DNA from: Bacillota bacterium
GTDB taxonomy: Bacteria > Bacillota > Clostridia > Peptostreptococcales > Anaerovoracaceae
DNA: 64,000 nt
Assembly: GCA_019420305.1 (NCBI GenBank)
Contig: JAHZHL010000035.1
Location: 152,834 to 216,833, forward strand
Direction: 5' to 3'
Position 1 is the first letter of the stretch, and each line of letters opens with the position of its first letter. Both the position numbers and the translations under genes were made by a program. Positions 34,119-42,772 of this stretch are shown piece by piece. The notes beneath the pieces were generated by a model. The model was given only the letters and a program-made list of their open reading frames with translations. It made no database searches and was not told the origin of the DNA.

Positions 34119-34289
34119 ATGGCTTATGTAATTAATGATTCTTGTATCAGCTGCGGCGTATGCGCAGGTGAATGCCCGACTGAGGCTATCTCTGAGGGAG
34201 ATGGAATTTATGTAATTGATGCTGATAAGTGCATTGACTGCGGTGCTTGCGCAGGCGCTTGCCCGGTTGATGCTCCAACTGAAGCTTAA
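34119..34289 (+). CDS. Clostridial-type 2[4Fe-4S] ferredoxin
   Basis: 56-residue electron carrier. Cys9, Cys12, Cys15, Cys19 and Cys38, Cys41, Cys44, Cys48 form the two CxxCxxCxxxCP cluster sites, arranged as an internal repeat. AAAGGAGG precedes the ATG at 34119. It is a single gene with its own promoter and terminator. It would serve pyruvate:ferredoxin oxidoreductase, hydrogenase or Rnf-type reactions in a fermenting anaerobe. Confidence 0.95.
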   Translation: MAYVINDSCISCGVCAGECPTEAISEGDGIYVIDADKCIDCGACAGACPVDAPTEA

Positions 34290-34312
34290 TTGATACATAA
34301 ATTTGTATACGT

Positions 34313-34350
34313 AATCACCGTTTCTGAACAGAAACGGTGATTTTATTTTT
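34313..34350 (+). terminator. Terminator of the ferredoxin gene
   Basis: AATCACCGTTTCTG (34313-34326) and CAGAAACGGTGATT (34329-34342) with a 2-base loop, then TTTATTTTT. Confidence 0.9.
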
Positions 34351-34374
34351 GCCATTGCCAGACAGTATTTCTTT

Positions 34375-35046
34375 TTACTCCTTTTTTGCCTTTTCTTTCT
34401 CTTCATGATTGCGGTTCATATGGTAAGCCAGAGAATGCAGGCTGTCACTGAGATGCACGTTTTCCACCGCGACATATTCCGGCACTTCCAGATCAATCGG
34501 CGCGAAATTCCAAAGTCCGGAAACCCCCGCGAAACAGAGCTTATCCGCTACTTCCTGCGCGCTGTCTTTCGTTGTACAGATAATACCGATGTTGATCTGA
34601 TTCTGCTCTACATACTCAACAATATTTTCATAATCCATTACTTCAATATCATTGATCTTCAGCCCTATCAGTCTCGGGTTGATATCAAAGATTCCACACA
34701 CGACAAATCCCGCTTTATAATAGTAAGTATGGTTTGCGATCGCCTGCCCCAGATTCCCGGCTCCGACGATTACCATCTTATATTCCTTATCCAGGCCCAG
34801 AATCGCGCTGATTTCATTATATAAACCTTCAACATTATAGCCGTACCCTTGCTGTCCGAAGCCTCCGAAATTATTTAAATCCTGTCGTATCTGCGAAGCG
34901 GTGTACCCGATCAGGCTGCTGAACTCATTGGATGAGATTTTATCAACTCCTTTTTTCTGCAGCTCTTTCAAGTACCTCCGATATCTCGGCAGCCGTTTAA
35001 TCACCGCGTTCGAGATTTTCGCATCTTTCTTCATTCGTTTTGCCAA
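34375..35046 (-). CDS. rex: Redox-sensing repressor Rex
   Basis: NADH/NAD-responsive repressor of fermentation and electron-transfer genes. The 223-residue protein has an N-terminal winged helix (RLPRYRRYLKELQKKGVDKI ... TASQIRQDLNNFG) and a Rossmann fold with GAGNLG at 95-100; KYGxF-type FGQQGYGYNV links them. The start is TTG with AAGGAGG 4 bases upstream; the next ATG is too far from that site. It lies downstream of acpP after a hairpin. Confidence 0.96.
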   Translation of the reverse strand: MAKRMKKDAKISNAVIKRLPRYRRYLKELQKKGVDKISSNEFSSLIGYTASQIRQDLNNFGGFGQQGYGYNVEGLYNEISAILGLDKEYKMVIVGAGNLGQAIANHTYYYKAGFVVCGIFDINPRLIGLKINDIEVMDYENIVEYVEQNQINIGIICTTKDSAQEVADKLCFAGVSGLWNFAPIDLEVPEYVAVENVHLSDSLHSLAYHMNRNHEEKEKAKKE

Positions 35047-35064
35047 AAGTCCTCCTTAATCTGC

Positions 35065-35088
35065 AAAACCCGTCGATTGACGGGTTTT
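35065..35088 (-). terminator. Terminator or attenuator between acpP and rex
   Basis: AAAACCCGTC (35065-35074), loop GATT, GACGGGTTTT (35079-35088). On the minus strand TTTT closes the stem, about 20 bases before the rex start. Confidence 0.7.
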
Positions 35089-35120
35089 TCGGTTACTTCC
35101 TTAATAATCACAAAAGTCGC

Positions 35121-35348
35121 TTACGCTTTTTCTTCTACGTATTTCACAATATCCGTTACAGTCTGGAATTTTTCAGCGTCTTCATCCGGAACTTCGATAT
35201 CGAACTCGTCTTCAATTGCCATGATGATTTCTACGGCGTCCAGGGAGTCCGCTTCCAGATCCTTCATCAGATGCGTTTCCATTTTTACCGCATCTTCTTC
35301 TACTCCGAGCTGCTCTGCAATAATCTCCTTAATCTTATCAAAAATCAT
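35121..35348 (-). CDS. acpP: Acyl carrier protein
   Basis: 75-residue acidic carrier of growing fatty acyl chains. Ser35 in EADSLDAVE is the phosphopantetheine site. GGAGGT precedes the ATG. It has its own strong promoter and is not in a fab cluster. Confidence 0.97.
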   Translation of the reverse strand: MIFDKIKEIIAEQLGVEEDAVKMETHLMKDLEADSLDAVEIIMAIEDEFDIEVPDEDAEKFQTVTDIVKYVEEKA

Positions 35349-35428
35349 GATATACCTCCATTCAATTCAAACATTAGATCTTTTATTAGATTTGCCCATT
35401 GCAATATTATCCGCAAATAACTAAACCT

Positions 35429-35457
35429 ATTATAGAGGACGCGTCTTTATATTGCAA
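35429..35457 (-). promoter_or_regulatory. Promoter of acpP
   Basis: TTGCAA (35452-35457), 17-base spacer, TATAAT (35429-35434) on the minus strand. The leader holds a direct repeat ATCTAAT-N5-ATCTAAT. Confidence 0.78.
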
Positions 35458-35498
35458 GCCGTTTTTCACTTTTTTCTGTACTTTCTTCCGTTTTACGC

Positions 35499-37472
35499 TT
35501 AAATTTCCTGCAATTCCATCCATTTTTCGTATTCAGAGGACAGTTCCTGCTTCAGCTGATCCATCTGACTGCTCAGCTCACGCAGGCGTTCCGGATCGAC
35601 CATCACCTCTTCTCTGCAGAGTTCCCCTTCAATTTCGGAGATTTCCGCTTCCAGCTCCTCAATCCGCTTTTCCGCCTCTTCCTGCTGGCGTTTAAGCCGT
35701 CTCTGCCTTGCTTCTTCCTCCTTTTTCAGCCTTCTCAGCTCGCTGCTGTTAAGCTGCGGCGCATCGGAAACTTCGCCGGTCTTTTCCCGCGAACTTTCCC
35801 GCGCAAGCGTTTCCAGATATTGCTTTCCGGAGTCAATCTCCTGCTTTTTCTCCACATAATAGTTATATGTACCCAGATAAGAGGTTATACCTTCTTGTCC
35901 AAGCTCAAAAATTCTGGTCGGGATCTTATTCAGGAAGTAGCGGTCATGGGAAACGACCAGCACGGTTCCCGGAAACTCCAGGAGCGCATCCTCAAAGACT
36001 TCCCTGGATTCAATATCCAGATGGTTGGTAGGCTCGTCCAGAAGCAGAACGTTGGGCCCTGACATCATCAGCTTTAAAAGAGACAGCCTTGCCTTTTCTC
36101 CGCCGCTCAGGGATCCGACTTTCAGGAAAACATCTTCCCCCTGGAATAAAAATCGCCCCAGAATCGAACGCAGTTCCGTATCTGTATAGAGCCGATACGC
36201 GTCATGGAGTTCTTCCAGCACCGTATTGGCGTCGTTTAAAAGGCTCTGCTCCTGATCGTAGTAGCCGAATTCCACATTATATCCGACCTTCAGTCTCCCG
36301 CCGGATGGAGAAAGCTCTCCCCGGATCACTTTCAAAAGTGTGGTTTTTCCCACTCCGTTGGGTCCTACGATACAGATACGTTCGCCTCGTTTGATATCAA
36401 AATTCACGCCGGAAAACAATCGCTTCTCATTCATGCCGTAGCCAAAGCTTTTCGCCAGATCTTCGGCTAAAAGCACATCATTTCCGCTTTTAAAGTTCTG
36501 ATGAAATCGGAGTTTCATCTTGCCACGCAGAGGCTCAGGCCGCTCTACCCGGTCCATAGCCGCGAGCCGCTTTTCCCTGGAAGCTGCCCGCTTGGCCAGT
36601 TTTTCCGTACCCCGCTCTTTGAATCTGCGGATCATATCCTCCTGGCGGGCGATCTCCTTCTGCTGATTCTGATACTGCCGCAGCTGGGTCTCACGCCGCT
36701 GTTTTTTCTGCTCCGCGTACTGGCTGTAGCTTCCTTCATAAGTTTCCAGCCTGTGGTTTTCCACTTCGAAAATCCGGTTCACAATCTGATCCAGAAAATA
36801 TCGGTCATGGGAAACCAGCAGAATCGTACCCTTGTAAGCCTTCAAATACTGCTCCAGCCACTTGAGAGTTCCGATATCCAGATGGTTGGTGGGCTCGTCT
36901 AAGAACAGCAGATCCGGCTTTTTTAAAAGAAGGCACGCCAGGGCCAGACGGGTCCGCTCTCCCCCGCTGAGGGTGGAGATTTTTTTATTGTAGAACTCTT
37001 CTCCAAAGGCCATGCTGCTGAGGACCCCGTTCATTTCGCTCTTATAGCTGTATCCGCCTTTGTCCCGGTATTCCTGCTGCATCTGATCGTAACGCGCCAG
37101 CATCCGATCCACCTCCGGTCCGCTCTCACCTTTTTCCGCCTTTTCTGAAATGGCGGCGGACAGCTCCAGCATTTCCTCCTCCATTCGGGCCATTCCTGAA
37201 AAAATCGCTTCCACTTCTTCGATCACAGTATGTTCCGACCGGAAATTATCGCTTTGTTTCAAATAGCCGACTGTTTTATCGGACTGCAGGAAAAAATCAC
37301 CGCCATCACAGGAAAGCTCTCCCGACAGCATTTTAAGAAGGGTTGTTTTTCCCGCTCCGTTGGCTCCGATAATCCCAATTCGGTCCCCTTCGTTGATATG
37401 AAAGGAAACATCCCGCAGAATCACATCAACGCCGTATGTTTTTGTCAAATCCTTCGCGGATAAAATAATCAT
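35499..37472 (-). CDS. ABC-F ATPase (ribosome-associated)
   Basis: 657-residue soluble protein with two ABC cassettes and no membrane domain. Walker A GANGAGKTT (about 36-44) and GPNGVGKTT, signatures LSGGERTRL and LSGGEKARL, and two LDEPTNHLDI Walker B regions. A charged inter-domain linker (about 240-310) and a long coiled coil at the C terminus (about 555-650) are ABC-F hallmarks. Such proteins act on stalled ribosomes or confer antibiotic protection; the YdiF/Uup-type C-terminal coil favours housekeeping. It is 15 bases downstream of tsaD, so it is the last gene of that operon. Confidence 0.9.
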   Translation of the reverse strand: MIILSAKDLTKTYGVDVILRDVSFHINEGDRIGIIGANGAGKTTLLKMLSGELSCDGGDFFLQSDKTVGYLKQSDNFRSEHTVIEEVEAIFSGMARMEEEMLELSAAISEKAEKGESGPEVDRMLARYDQMQQEYRDKGGYSYKSEMNGVLSSMAFGEEFYNKKISTLSGGERTRLALACLLLKKPDLLFLDEPTNHLDIGTLKWLEQYLKAYKGTILLVSHDRYFLDQIVNRIFEVENHRLETYEGSYSQYAEQKKQRRETQLRQYQNQQKEIARQEDMIRRFKERGTEKLAKRAASREKRLAAMDRVERPEPLRGKMKLRFHQNFKSGNDVLLAEDLAKSFGYGMNEKRLFSGVNFDIKRGERICIVGPNGVGKTTLLKVIRGELSPSGGRLKVGYNVEFGYYDQEQSLLNDANTVLEELHDAYRLYTDTELRSILGRFLFQGEDVFLKVGSLSGGEKARLSLLKLMMSGPNVLLLDEPTNHLDIESREVFEDALLEFPGTVLVVSHDRYFLNKIPTRIFELGQEGITSYLGTYNYYVEKKQEIDSGKQYLETLARESSREKTGEVSDAPQLNSSELRRLKKEEEARQRRLKRQQEEAEKRIEELEAEISEIEGELCREEVMVDPERLRELSSQMDQLKQELSSEYEKWMELQEI

Positions 37473-37487
37473 ATTCTTTTCCTCTTT

Positions 37488-38504
37488 TTATAATGGCAGC
37501 TGGGGAACCGCGTCCAGTGTCAGATCATCGGTATATCCCGCTCTGTATTTATAGTAGGCCGCGCATCCGATCATCGCGGCGTTATCGGTACACAAAACAG
37601 GGGAAGGATAGTAAAGTTCGATCCCTTCCTTGCCACATGCCTCTTTCATCATATCCCGCAGCCGGCTGTTTGCCGCGACGCCTCCCGCTAAGACGATCTT
37701 GTCTTTTTTCATCTTGACTGCCGCGCCTACGGTCTTTGCTACAATCACATCCAGAACAGCCTGCTGAAAACTCGCCGCCACGTCCGCGGTATGGATTTCT
37801 CTTCCCGCCTGTTTTTCCGAGTTCACATAATTGAGCACCCCGGTTTTAATTCCGCTGAAGCTGAAATCCAGGCTGTCCTTTTCCAGAAACACCCGCTTGA
37901 ATTCTACGGCGTGAGGATTTCCCTCTCTGGCGATTTTATCAATTTTCGGGCCTCCGGGGTATCCGAGTCCCAGAACTCTGGCAACCTTGTCATAGGCTTC
38001 GCCCGCCGCGTCGTCTCTGGTCTGTCCCAGAATACGGCACTCATTATAATCGGTCACTTCCACAATGTTGGTGTGTCCGCCGGAAATCACCAGAGCCATA
38101 AACGGCGGCTCCAGATTTTTATGTTCGATGTAATTGGCGCAGATATGCCCCTGTATGTGATGTACGCCTACCAAAGGCTTTCCTGTCGCCAGGGAGAAAG
38201 CCTTTGCCGTGGCGAGGCCGATCAGAAGGGCTCCCACAAGTCCCGGCCCGTAGGTGACTCCAATCAGATCAATGTCCCGCATCTTTACATTTGCTTCCTT
38301 CAGCGCTTCTTCCGTTACTCGATTGATATTGGAAAGATGGTGGCGGGACGCGATTTCCGGAACCACTCCTCCAAACACTTTATGTACATCGATCTGCGAC
38401 GCGATCACATTGGAAAGGACGTCTCGTCCTCCCCTGAGAATGGCGACTGAAGTCTCGTCGCAGCTGGACTCAATCGCCATTGTCAGTAAATTTTTATCCT
38501 TCAT
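37488..38504 (-). CDS. tsaD: tRNA t6A37 threonylcarbamoyltransferase subunit TsaD
   Basis: Transfers the threonylcarbamoyl group to A37 of ANN-reading tRNAs, with TsaB and TsaE. The 338-residue protein has the metal-binding HHIQGH motif at 115-120, ISGGHTN near 139 and the ASKHA ATPase fold. AGAGGAAG precedes the ATG. It lies in one operon with tsaE, tsaB and rimI. Confidence 0.97.
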   Translation of the reverse strand: MKDKNLLTMAIESSCDETSVAILRGGRDVLSNVIASQIDVHKVFGGVVPEIASRHHLSNINRVTEEALKEANVKMRDIDLIGVTYGPGLVGALLIGLATAKAFSLATGKPLVGVHHIQGHICANYIEHKNLEPPFMALVISGGHTNIVEVTDYNECRILGQTRDDAAGEAYDKVARVLGLGYPGGPKIDKIAREGNPHAVEFKRVFLEKDSLDFSFSGIKTGVLNYVNSEKQAGREIHTADVAASFQQAVLDVIVAKTVGAAVKMKKDKIVLAGGVAANSRLRDMMKEACGKEGIELYYPSPVLCTDNAAMIGCAAYYKYRAGYTDDLTLDAVPQLPL

Positions 38505-38513
38505 ATTCTTCCT

Positions 38514-38720
38514 CTATTCCAGGGGGAAGATGCTGCTCTGCGCTTTTACAACGCATTTGTTGTCCGGGGACAGATGTCTGCAGTTTTCACAGGACTGGTA
38601 CGTACTCATGTTAAAGGTGTCAAAGTCATGTCTCCTGGAAAAATGGCTGCAGTGGGAAGCCACTGCCAGCATGTCGTCCCCTTCCCGGCCTTCCTCATAA
38701 AAGTCATCGACTCGTCTCAT
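38514..38720 (-). CDS. Small Cys-containing protein in the tsa operon
   Basis: 68-residue protein with GAGGAGG 5 bases before the ATG, so translation is well supported. Four cysteines (Cys24, Cys44, Cys47, Cys55) with CENCRHLSPDNKC could bind zinc or a cluster. I know no named family. It lies between rimI and tsaD, 9 bases ahead of tsaD, so it is co-transcribed with t6A genes. Confidence 0.65.
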   Translation of the reverse strand: MRRVDDFYEEGREGDDMLAVASHCSHFSRRHDFDTFNMSTYQSCENCRHLSPDNKCVVKAQSSIFPLE

Positions 38721-38786
38721 GATTTCCTCCTCGCAGTAAAGATTACTACTAGTATTTTACGGAAATCTGTTTTTATTCTGATTTTG

Positions 38787-39251
38787 CTAGTTTTTCAAAG
38801 GTTCGGCCGGATCTCTCCACATAATAACCGCATCTTCTCCGTTATCTTTATAATATCCTCTTCTGAGTCCTTCTTCTTTAAAATCAAACTTTCGATACAG
38901 CGCCTTGGCCGCTTCATTGGAACTCCTGACCTCCAGCGTAAAACGCCGGATTCCTCCCGCTTCACTGTAGGCCAGAACCACCGCTACAATGGCGGAAGCA
39001 ACGTGTTTCCCTCTGTGATCCGGATGAACGGCCACGTTAGTAACATGACCCTCATCGACAATATGCCACATTCCCATATAGCCGACAACTTCTCCATCCA
39101 GCTCCGCGACTACATAAAAAGCCAGCTCATTTTCCACCAGTTCCTGGCGGATAGAGTCTCTGCTCCATGGCGTCGCAAAGCAGATCTTTTCCAATTCCGC
39201 AATTGCGTCGATGTCTCCGGCGTCTGCCTCTCTGATTACTAAGTCACTCAT
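38787..39251 (-). CDS. rimI: Ribosomal protein S18 alanine N-acetyltransferase
   Basis: GNAT acetyltransferase of 154 residues. The acetyl-CoA loop is VHPDHRGKHVASAIV (near residues 77-91) and RFTLEVRSSNEAAKALYRKFDF is the RimI-like C-terminal half. It overlaps the tsaB stop by 4 bases (ATGA). RimI is commonly placed with tsaB and tsaE. Confidence 0.92.
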   Translation of the reverse strand: MSDLVIREADAGDIDAIAELEKICFATPWSRDSIRQELVENELAFYVVAELDGEVVGYMGMWHIVDEGHVTNVAVHPDHRGKHVASAIVAVVLAYSEAGGIRRFTLEVRSSNEAAKALYRKFDFKEEGLRRGYYKDNGEDAVIMWRDPAEPLKN

Positions 39252-39934
39252 TTTTTCTTTTCTTCCAGTCTCCGTTCCGCCTCGGCTTTTCTCATATAGT
39301 CCGGCATCAATTCTTCATAGTCTGTTTCCAATCCCGCCTCCAGCATATCTTTCGCAAGCCGCGCGACAGACGCGGCAGATTGAAAGCGCGCCGCTTCCGG
39401 AGCAATGATTTCTCCTTCAAAAAAGCCTTCGTACGCCCGAATTCCATCGCCAAAGAACATTCTCTTTTCTCCTGCCCGCTCGGCCTCTTTAAGAAAATCT
39501 TCAATCGCGTAAGGCGCTCCTTTTACAGCCTCTTCAATTTTCCCCTCATTCCACCGGTACGCGCCCGCGTAAACCTGGCTCCTGCGAGCGTCAAAGACCG
39601 GACAGATCAGTCCGTCATAATCCGGCATGTTGTAGGCAAAAGCTTTTAATGTCGGTACTCCAATCGTCTTTTTCCCAAGCGCCTGCGCAAGCGCTCTTGC
39701 CGTGGCAACTCCAATCCGGATTCCTGTAAAGGAGCCGGGGCCCTTTGATGCCGCAATCGCAGTCATATCGTCTAACTGCAATTTATTTTCTTCCAACAAT
39801 TCTTTTACCATCGGCAGCAGAGACTGGAGATGATTCAACACTTCCTCCGATCGCTTTTCAAAAACAGTTCCCTTCTCATCAATGATCGCTGCCGAAGCAT
39901 GTGCCCCTGTTGTTTCCAAGGCTAAAATGTACAT
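39248..39934 (-). CDS. tsaB: t6A biosynthesis scaffold protein TsaB
   Basis: 228-residue ASKHA-fold partner of TsaD. The N-terminal ALETTGAHASAAI and GPGSFTGIRIGVATARALA (about 66-84) are the family marks. AGGAGG is upstream. It overlaps tsaE by 13 bases and rimI by 4. Confidence 0.95.
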   Translation of the reverse strand: MYILALETTGAHASAAIIDEKGTVFEKRSEEVLNHLQSLLPMVKELLEENKLQLDDMTAIAASKGPGSFTGIRIGVATARALAQALGKKTIGVPTLKAFAYNMPDYDGLICPVFDARRSQVYAGAYRWNEGKIEEAVKGAPYAIEDFLKEAERAGEKRMFFGDGIRAYEGFFEGEIIAPEAARFQSAASVARLAKDMLEAGLETDYEELMPDYMRKAEAERRLEEKKK

Positions 39935-40341
39935 TGATAAATTCTTTCCTCCTGGTTCTTTCCATATTCGATCCGGATTACTTTTGTATATTCCGGAAGC
40001 AGTTCCTCAATCAGATCCGCCCATTCAATGACGCATACGCCGTCCCCGTAAAAATACTCTTCATAACCCAGTTCGTACATTTCTTCCGGATCTCCGATAC
40101 GGTACACGTCGAAATGGTATAAGGGCAACCGTCCCTGTCGGTATTCCTGGACGATCGTAAAGGTGGGGCTGGTAATGGTCTCCCGAATTCCCAGTCCCTC
40201 AGCAATGTATTTGGTGAGCGCGGTTTTTCCGGTTCCAAGATCTCCGATCAGCGCAACAATGTCGCCTTTCCTCAGAGAGGCTCCAAGTTCCAGACCAAAG
40301 GCTCTCGTCTCGTCTTCATTTTTTAAAATCAATTTTCTCAT
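39922..40341 (-). CDS. tsaE: t6A biosynthesis ATPase TsaE
   Basis: 139-residue P-loop ATPase that drives the TsaBD cycle. Walker A is GDLGTGKTALTK (about 33-44); TSPTFTIVQEY follows. No ribosome binding site lies upstream, and an extended -10 promoter ends 8 bases before the ATG, so the mRNA is probably leaderless. First gene of the tsaE-tsaB-rimI-tsaD-abcF run. Confidence 0.95.
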   Translation of the reverse strand: MRKLILKNEDETRAFGLELGASLRKGDIVALIGDLGTGKTALTKYIAEGLGIRETITSPTFTIVQEYRQGRLPLYHFDVYRIGDPEEMYELGYEEYFYGDGVCVIEWADLIEELLPEYTKVIRIEYGKNQEERIYQCTF

Positions 40342-40349
40342 ATTATTTT

Positions 40350-40358
40350 ATTCTACCA
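40350..40358 (-). promoter_or_regulatory. Extended -10 promoter of tsaE, leaderless arrangement
   Basis: TGGTAGAAT on the minus strand (TAGAAT at 40350-40355). Only 8 bases separate it from the tsaE ATG, so transcription should start at or next to the start codon. Confidence 0.6.
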
Positions 40359-40388
40359 CAGGAATTACAGATTTGAAAAGAATTTCAT

Positions 40389-40425
40389 TAAAAAAGCAGG
40401 AATGCCGATTTTCAGCGTTCCTGCT
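40389..40425 (-). terminator. Terminator of the MerR-like gene
   Basis: AGCAGGAATGC (40395-40405) pairs with GCGTTCCTGCT (40415-40425), overlapping the end of the gene; a run of T residues follows on the minus strand. Confidence 0.82.
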
Positions 40426-40768
40426 CCGCGTTCTGAATTTTATACCGGAGATAGTCCAGGCGATCCAGCTGCTTCTGTCTCAGATGGATTTCATCCAGCG
40501 CCGCCCCCCGTTTCCGGTTGAGCATCTCCATCCTTGCTTTTCTCGTATCCCCCTCCTCCGCGAGAAGGCGCATGTACCGCTCCACCTCCTGATTTGTAAA
40601 TCCGATGTCATGGAGCGTCATGATCATACTGAGACGTTCCAGATCCCGTTCGTCATACTGCCAGGAGCCCATCACTTTTTTTACTTCGCCGCAAAGACCC
40701 CAGCTTTCGTATTCTTTTAAGATTTCGATGGGGATTCGGTAACGCTCACTTGCTTCATAAATAGTCAC
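40412..40768 (-). CDS. MerR-like helix-turn-helix protein
   Basis: 118-residue protein with a MerR-type DNA-binding head (TIYEASERYRIPIEILKEYESWGL ... YDERDLERLSMIMTLHDIGF) and a long C-terminal helix fit for a dimer coiled coil. There is no obvious effector domain or metal cysteines. GTG start with AAAGGAG 6 bases upstream. Stand-alone gene; target unknown. Confidence 0.78.
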   Translation of the reverse strand: MTIYEASERYRIPIEILKEYESWGLCGEVKKVMGSWQYDERDLERLSMIMTLHDIGFTNQEVERYMRLLAEEGDTRKARMEMLNRKRGAALDEIHLRQKQLDRLDYLRYKIQNAEQER

Positions 40769-40859
40769 CGCTTACTCCTTTCCGGCACTCCCGCTGTAAG
40801 AGGCCTTCCCTTTCCGGGTCACTTTTATTGTAAGAAGCAACGGCAAAAAAGTCTAATAC

Positions 40860-41762
40860 TTATCTTTCATCGTCGTCTATGCCTTTTGCGTATTCCTTCA
40901 CATACTCCTTGACATGTTCGATAAACGCGGTGGTTGCCGAGGAAAAAACCTGTTCTTTTTTCCACGCCAGTACGGTGCCGTATTCCAGCGCCGGAGACAG
41001 CGGCACAAAGCACAGGTTCTTATATTCGCACTCCAGTTTAATACCGACGGAAATCCCGATTCCGCTTTCCGCCATCATAGCCTGGTTATACAGGAGGTTT
41101 CCGGTTGCCGCCAGCTTTATTTCTCCCGCGTAATCGCCGAACCATTTCTCAATCCGGCTGTTTGTAATGCTCCCTGACGGCAGGATCAGCGGATATGGAA
41201 TCAGATCCTCCGGCGTCACGGCTTCCTTTTTCGCCAGCTCCGAGTCTCTGCGCACCAGAATGCCGCAGATTTCCTTCTGCCTGGCATAGGCAAAGTCGTA
41301 TTTGCGGATATCGATCGGTTCGGTCATCAGACCCAGATCCAGGAGTCCCCGCTCCATATATTCCTGAATGTTTGTGGAATTTGCGCTATGGATTTCATAG
41401 CGCACCAAAGGATGTTTTTCACGGAAAAAGGCGATAAGCTGTGACAGGAACTGCGTGGACTGAAATTCCCCGCTTCCGATAGTAATCTCCCCGGTCAGCG
41501 CGTCTTCCCGATGGAGAAGTTCCCGTTTTGTTTTATCGGCAAGAGACAGCATCTCCTGCGCCCTCCGTTTCAGGATCATACCGTCCTCGGTCAGATTAAT
41601 ATGATGATTGCTGCGGGTAAAAAGCTGCACGCCCAGTTCTTCTTCCAGCTGCGCGATCTGCCGCGATAAGGTCGGCTGTGTTACATGAAGCGACTGCGCC
41701 GCTTTTGTGATATTTTCTTCTCTGGCGATTGCCAGAAAGTAGTTCAGTACTCGAAGTTCCAT
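40860..41762 (-). CDS. LysR family transcriptional regulator
   Basis: 300-residue LysR protein. The HTH is NITKAAQSLHVTQPTLSRQIAQLEEELG, followed by a periplasmic-binding-like effector domain (QSTQFLSQLIAFFREKHPLVRYEI...). The start at 41762 (MELRVLNYFL) has AAAGGTGG upstream; a longer frame would lack the usual family beginning. It follows a tRNA gene and no neighbour is divergent, so no target is suggested. Confidence 0.9.
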   Translation of the reverse strand: MELRVLNYFLAIAREENITKAAQSLHVTQPTLSRQIAQLEEELGVQLFTRSNHHINLTEDGMILKRRAQEMLSLADKTKRELLHREDALTGEITIGSGEFQSTQFLSQLIAFFREKHPLVRYEIHSANSTNIQEYMERGLLDLGLMTEPIDIRKYDFAYARQKEICGILVRRDSELAKKEAVTPEDLIPYPLILPSGSITNSRIEKWFGDYAGEIKLAATGNLLYNQAMMAESGIGISVGIKLECEYKNLCFVPLSPALEYGTVLAWKKEQVFSSATTAFIEHVKEYVKEYAKGIDDDER

Positions 41763-41844
41763 GCTTTTCCACCACCTTTTTTGATTGCGATCAAAAAACA
41801 GCTTCACAGGCGGAAGCTATTTTCTGATACAGTCTTTCTGATTC

Positions 41845-41921
41845 TGGTCTGAGTGACAGGAGTCGAACCTGCGGCCTCGTGGACCCCATCCACGCGCGCT
41901 ACCAAACTGCGCCACACCCAG
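41845..41921 (-). tRNA. tRNA-Pro (anticodon GGG)
   Basis: 77 bases including an encoded CCA. The acceptor CTGGGTG pairs with CACTCAG (one G-T), the D arm is GCGC/GCGC, the anticodon stem CGTGG/CCACG frames loop ATGGGGT giving anticodon GGG, and the T arm is GCAGG TTCGACT CCTGT. Discriminator base A. It reads CCC and CCT codons. Confidence 0.95.
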
Positions 41922-41953
41922 TTGTCTGCTACCATTTTATGCGGTTTCCTTAT

Positions 41954-41981
41954 ATTTTATCACAAAAACAGCATAGTGCAA
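41954..41981 (-). promoter_or_regulatory. Promoter of tRNA-Pro
   Basis: TTGCAC (41976-41981), 16-base spacer, TAAAAT (41954-41959) on the minus strand. Confidence 0.6.
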
Positions 41982-42108
41982 GCGGATGTCTAAAAAAAGT
42001 TTCCGCGAAAAATACCCGGCAGAACTTTTTCCAAAATCTGACGGGCATTTCTCTATATGGTAAGGTATTTACATGACACGATTTCCGCGCCTGACTGGCG
42101 GCGCCCGA

Positions 42109-42666
42109 TTATCTATGCAGGAATCGGGAGATCCTCTTATACAGGAAAAACGTTATGACCGCGTTAATTCCAGCCTTCACAAAATTAAACGCCAGAATAA
42201 ACGGCAGCAGCGCGACGATCGCGTCTCTGGGAAGCCCCATAAAGATCGGCGTAATAATCAGATTCGCGGGAAGCATAATCGCCGTCATTGCCAAAACTCC
42301 CGCGATCAGCGCGATGATTGCCTTTTTCTTGCTCTTATGATTCCGATAGATCAGTCCCGCTACCAAAACAAAAGTTCCTGTGGCGATAATATGCATAATG
42401 ATCCCGTAAGGCCCACTCTGGGCGCTTACAGTCAGCCCCTGAATAACGGATGTTACAACCGTCATCACCAGGCCTCCCAAAGGCCCGAAAGCAAAGGTTC
42501 CGATCAGAATCGGGATATCCGCCGGATCATACTCTAAAAATCCCACTACCGGGAAAATCGGAAAATGGATAAACGTCACCAGTACAATGGAAATCGCCAC
42601 CATCATTCCCATCTTCGCAAGCAGCGACGCTTTTGACTGTTTGTTTAAATTCACTTCGCTCATCAT
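42109..42666 (-). CDS. ribU: Riboflavin ECF transporter S component RibU
   Basis: About 185 residues in six membrane helices, the substrate-binding subunit of an energy-coupling-factor riboflavin transporter; it uses a shared EcfAA'T module encoded elsewhere. LEYDPADIPILIGTFAFGPLGGLVM near residues 45-70 is the family pattern. The FMN riboswitch upstream supports riboflavin as substrate. GGAGG serves tandem ATGs at 42666 and 42663; either may be used. Confidence 0.92.
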   Translation of the reverse strand: MMSEVNLNKQSKASLLAKMGMMVAISIVLVTFIHFPIFPVVGFLEYDPADIPILIGTFAFGPLGGLVMTVVTSVIQGLTVSAQSGPYGIIMHIIATGTFVLVAGLIYRNHKSKKKAIIALIAGVLAMTAIMLPANLIITPIFMGLPRDAIVALLPFILAFNFVKAGINAVITFFLYKRISRFLHR

Positions 42667-42713
42667 TGATTCCTCCAATTCTATCATGTTTTCCAGGAAT
42701 CTGTCAGGTCATT

Positions 42714-42741
42714 AAAAAAGCTCTGGAAAAAATTCCAGAGC
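42714..42741 (-). terminator. Riboswitch expression-platform terminator
   Basis: GCTCTGGAA (42720-42728) and TTCCAGAGC (42733-42741) followed on the minus strand by six T residues, between the FMN aptamer and ribU. Bound FMN should favour this stem and stop transcription. Confidence 0.88.
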
Positions 42742-42772
42742 AAAATCACAAAATACAAAGAGTATCCTGAGT

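Noticed and set aside
34068..34406. A 112-codon minus-strand frame opposite the ferredoxin
   Set aside because: It runs antisense through a clear ferredoxin and its terminator; the Cys-rich content is mirrored from that gene.
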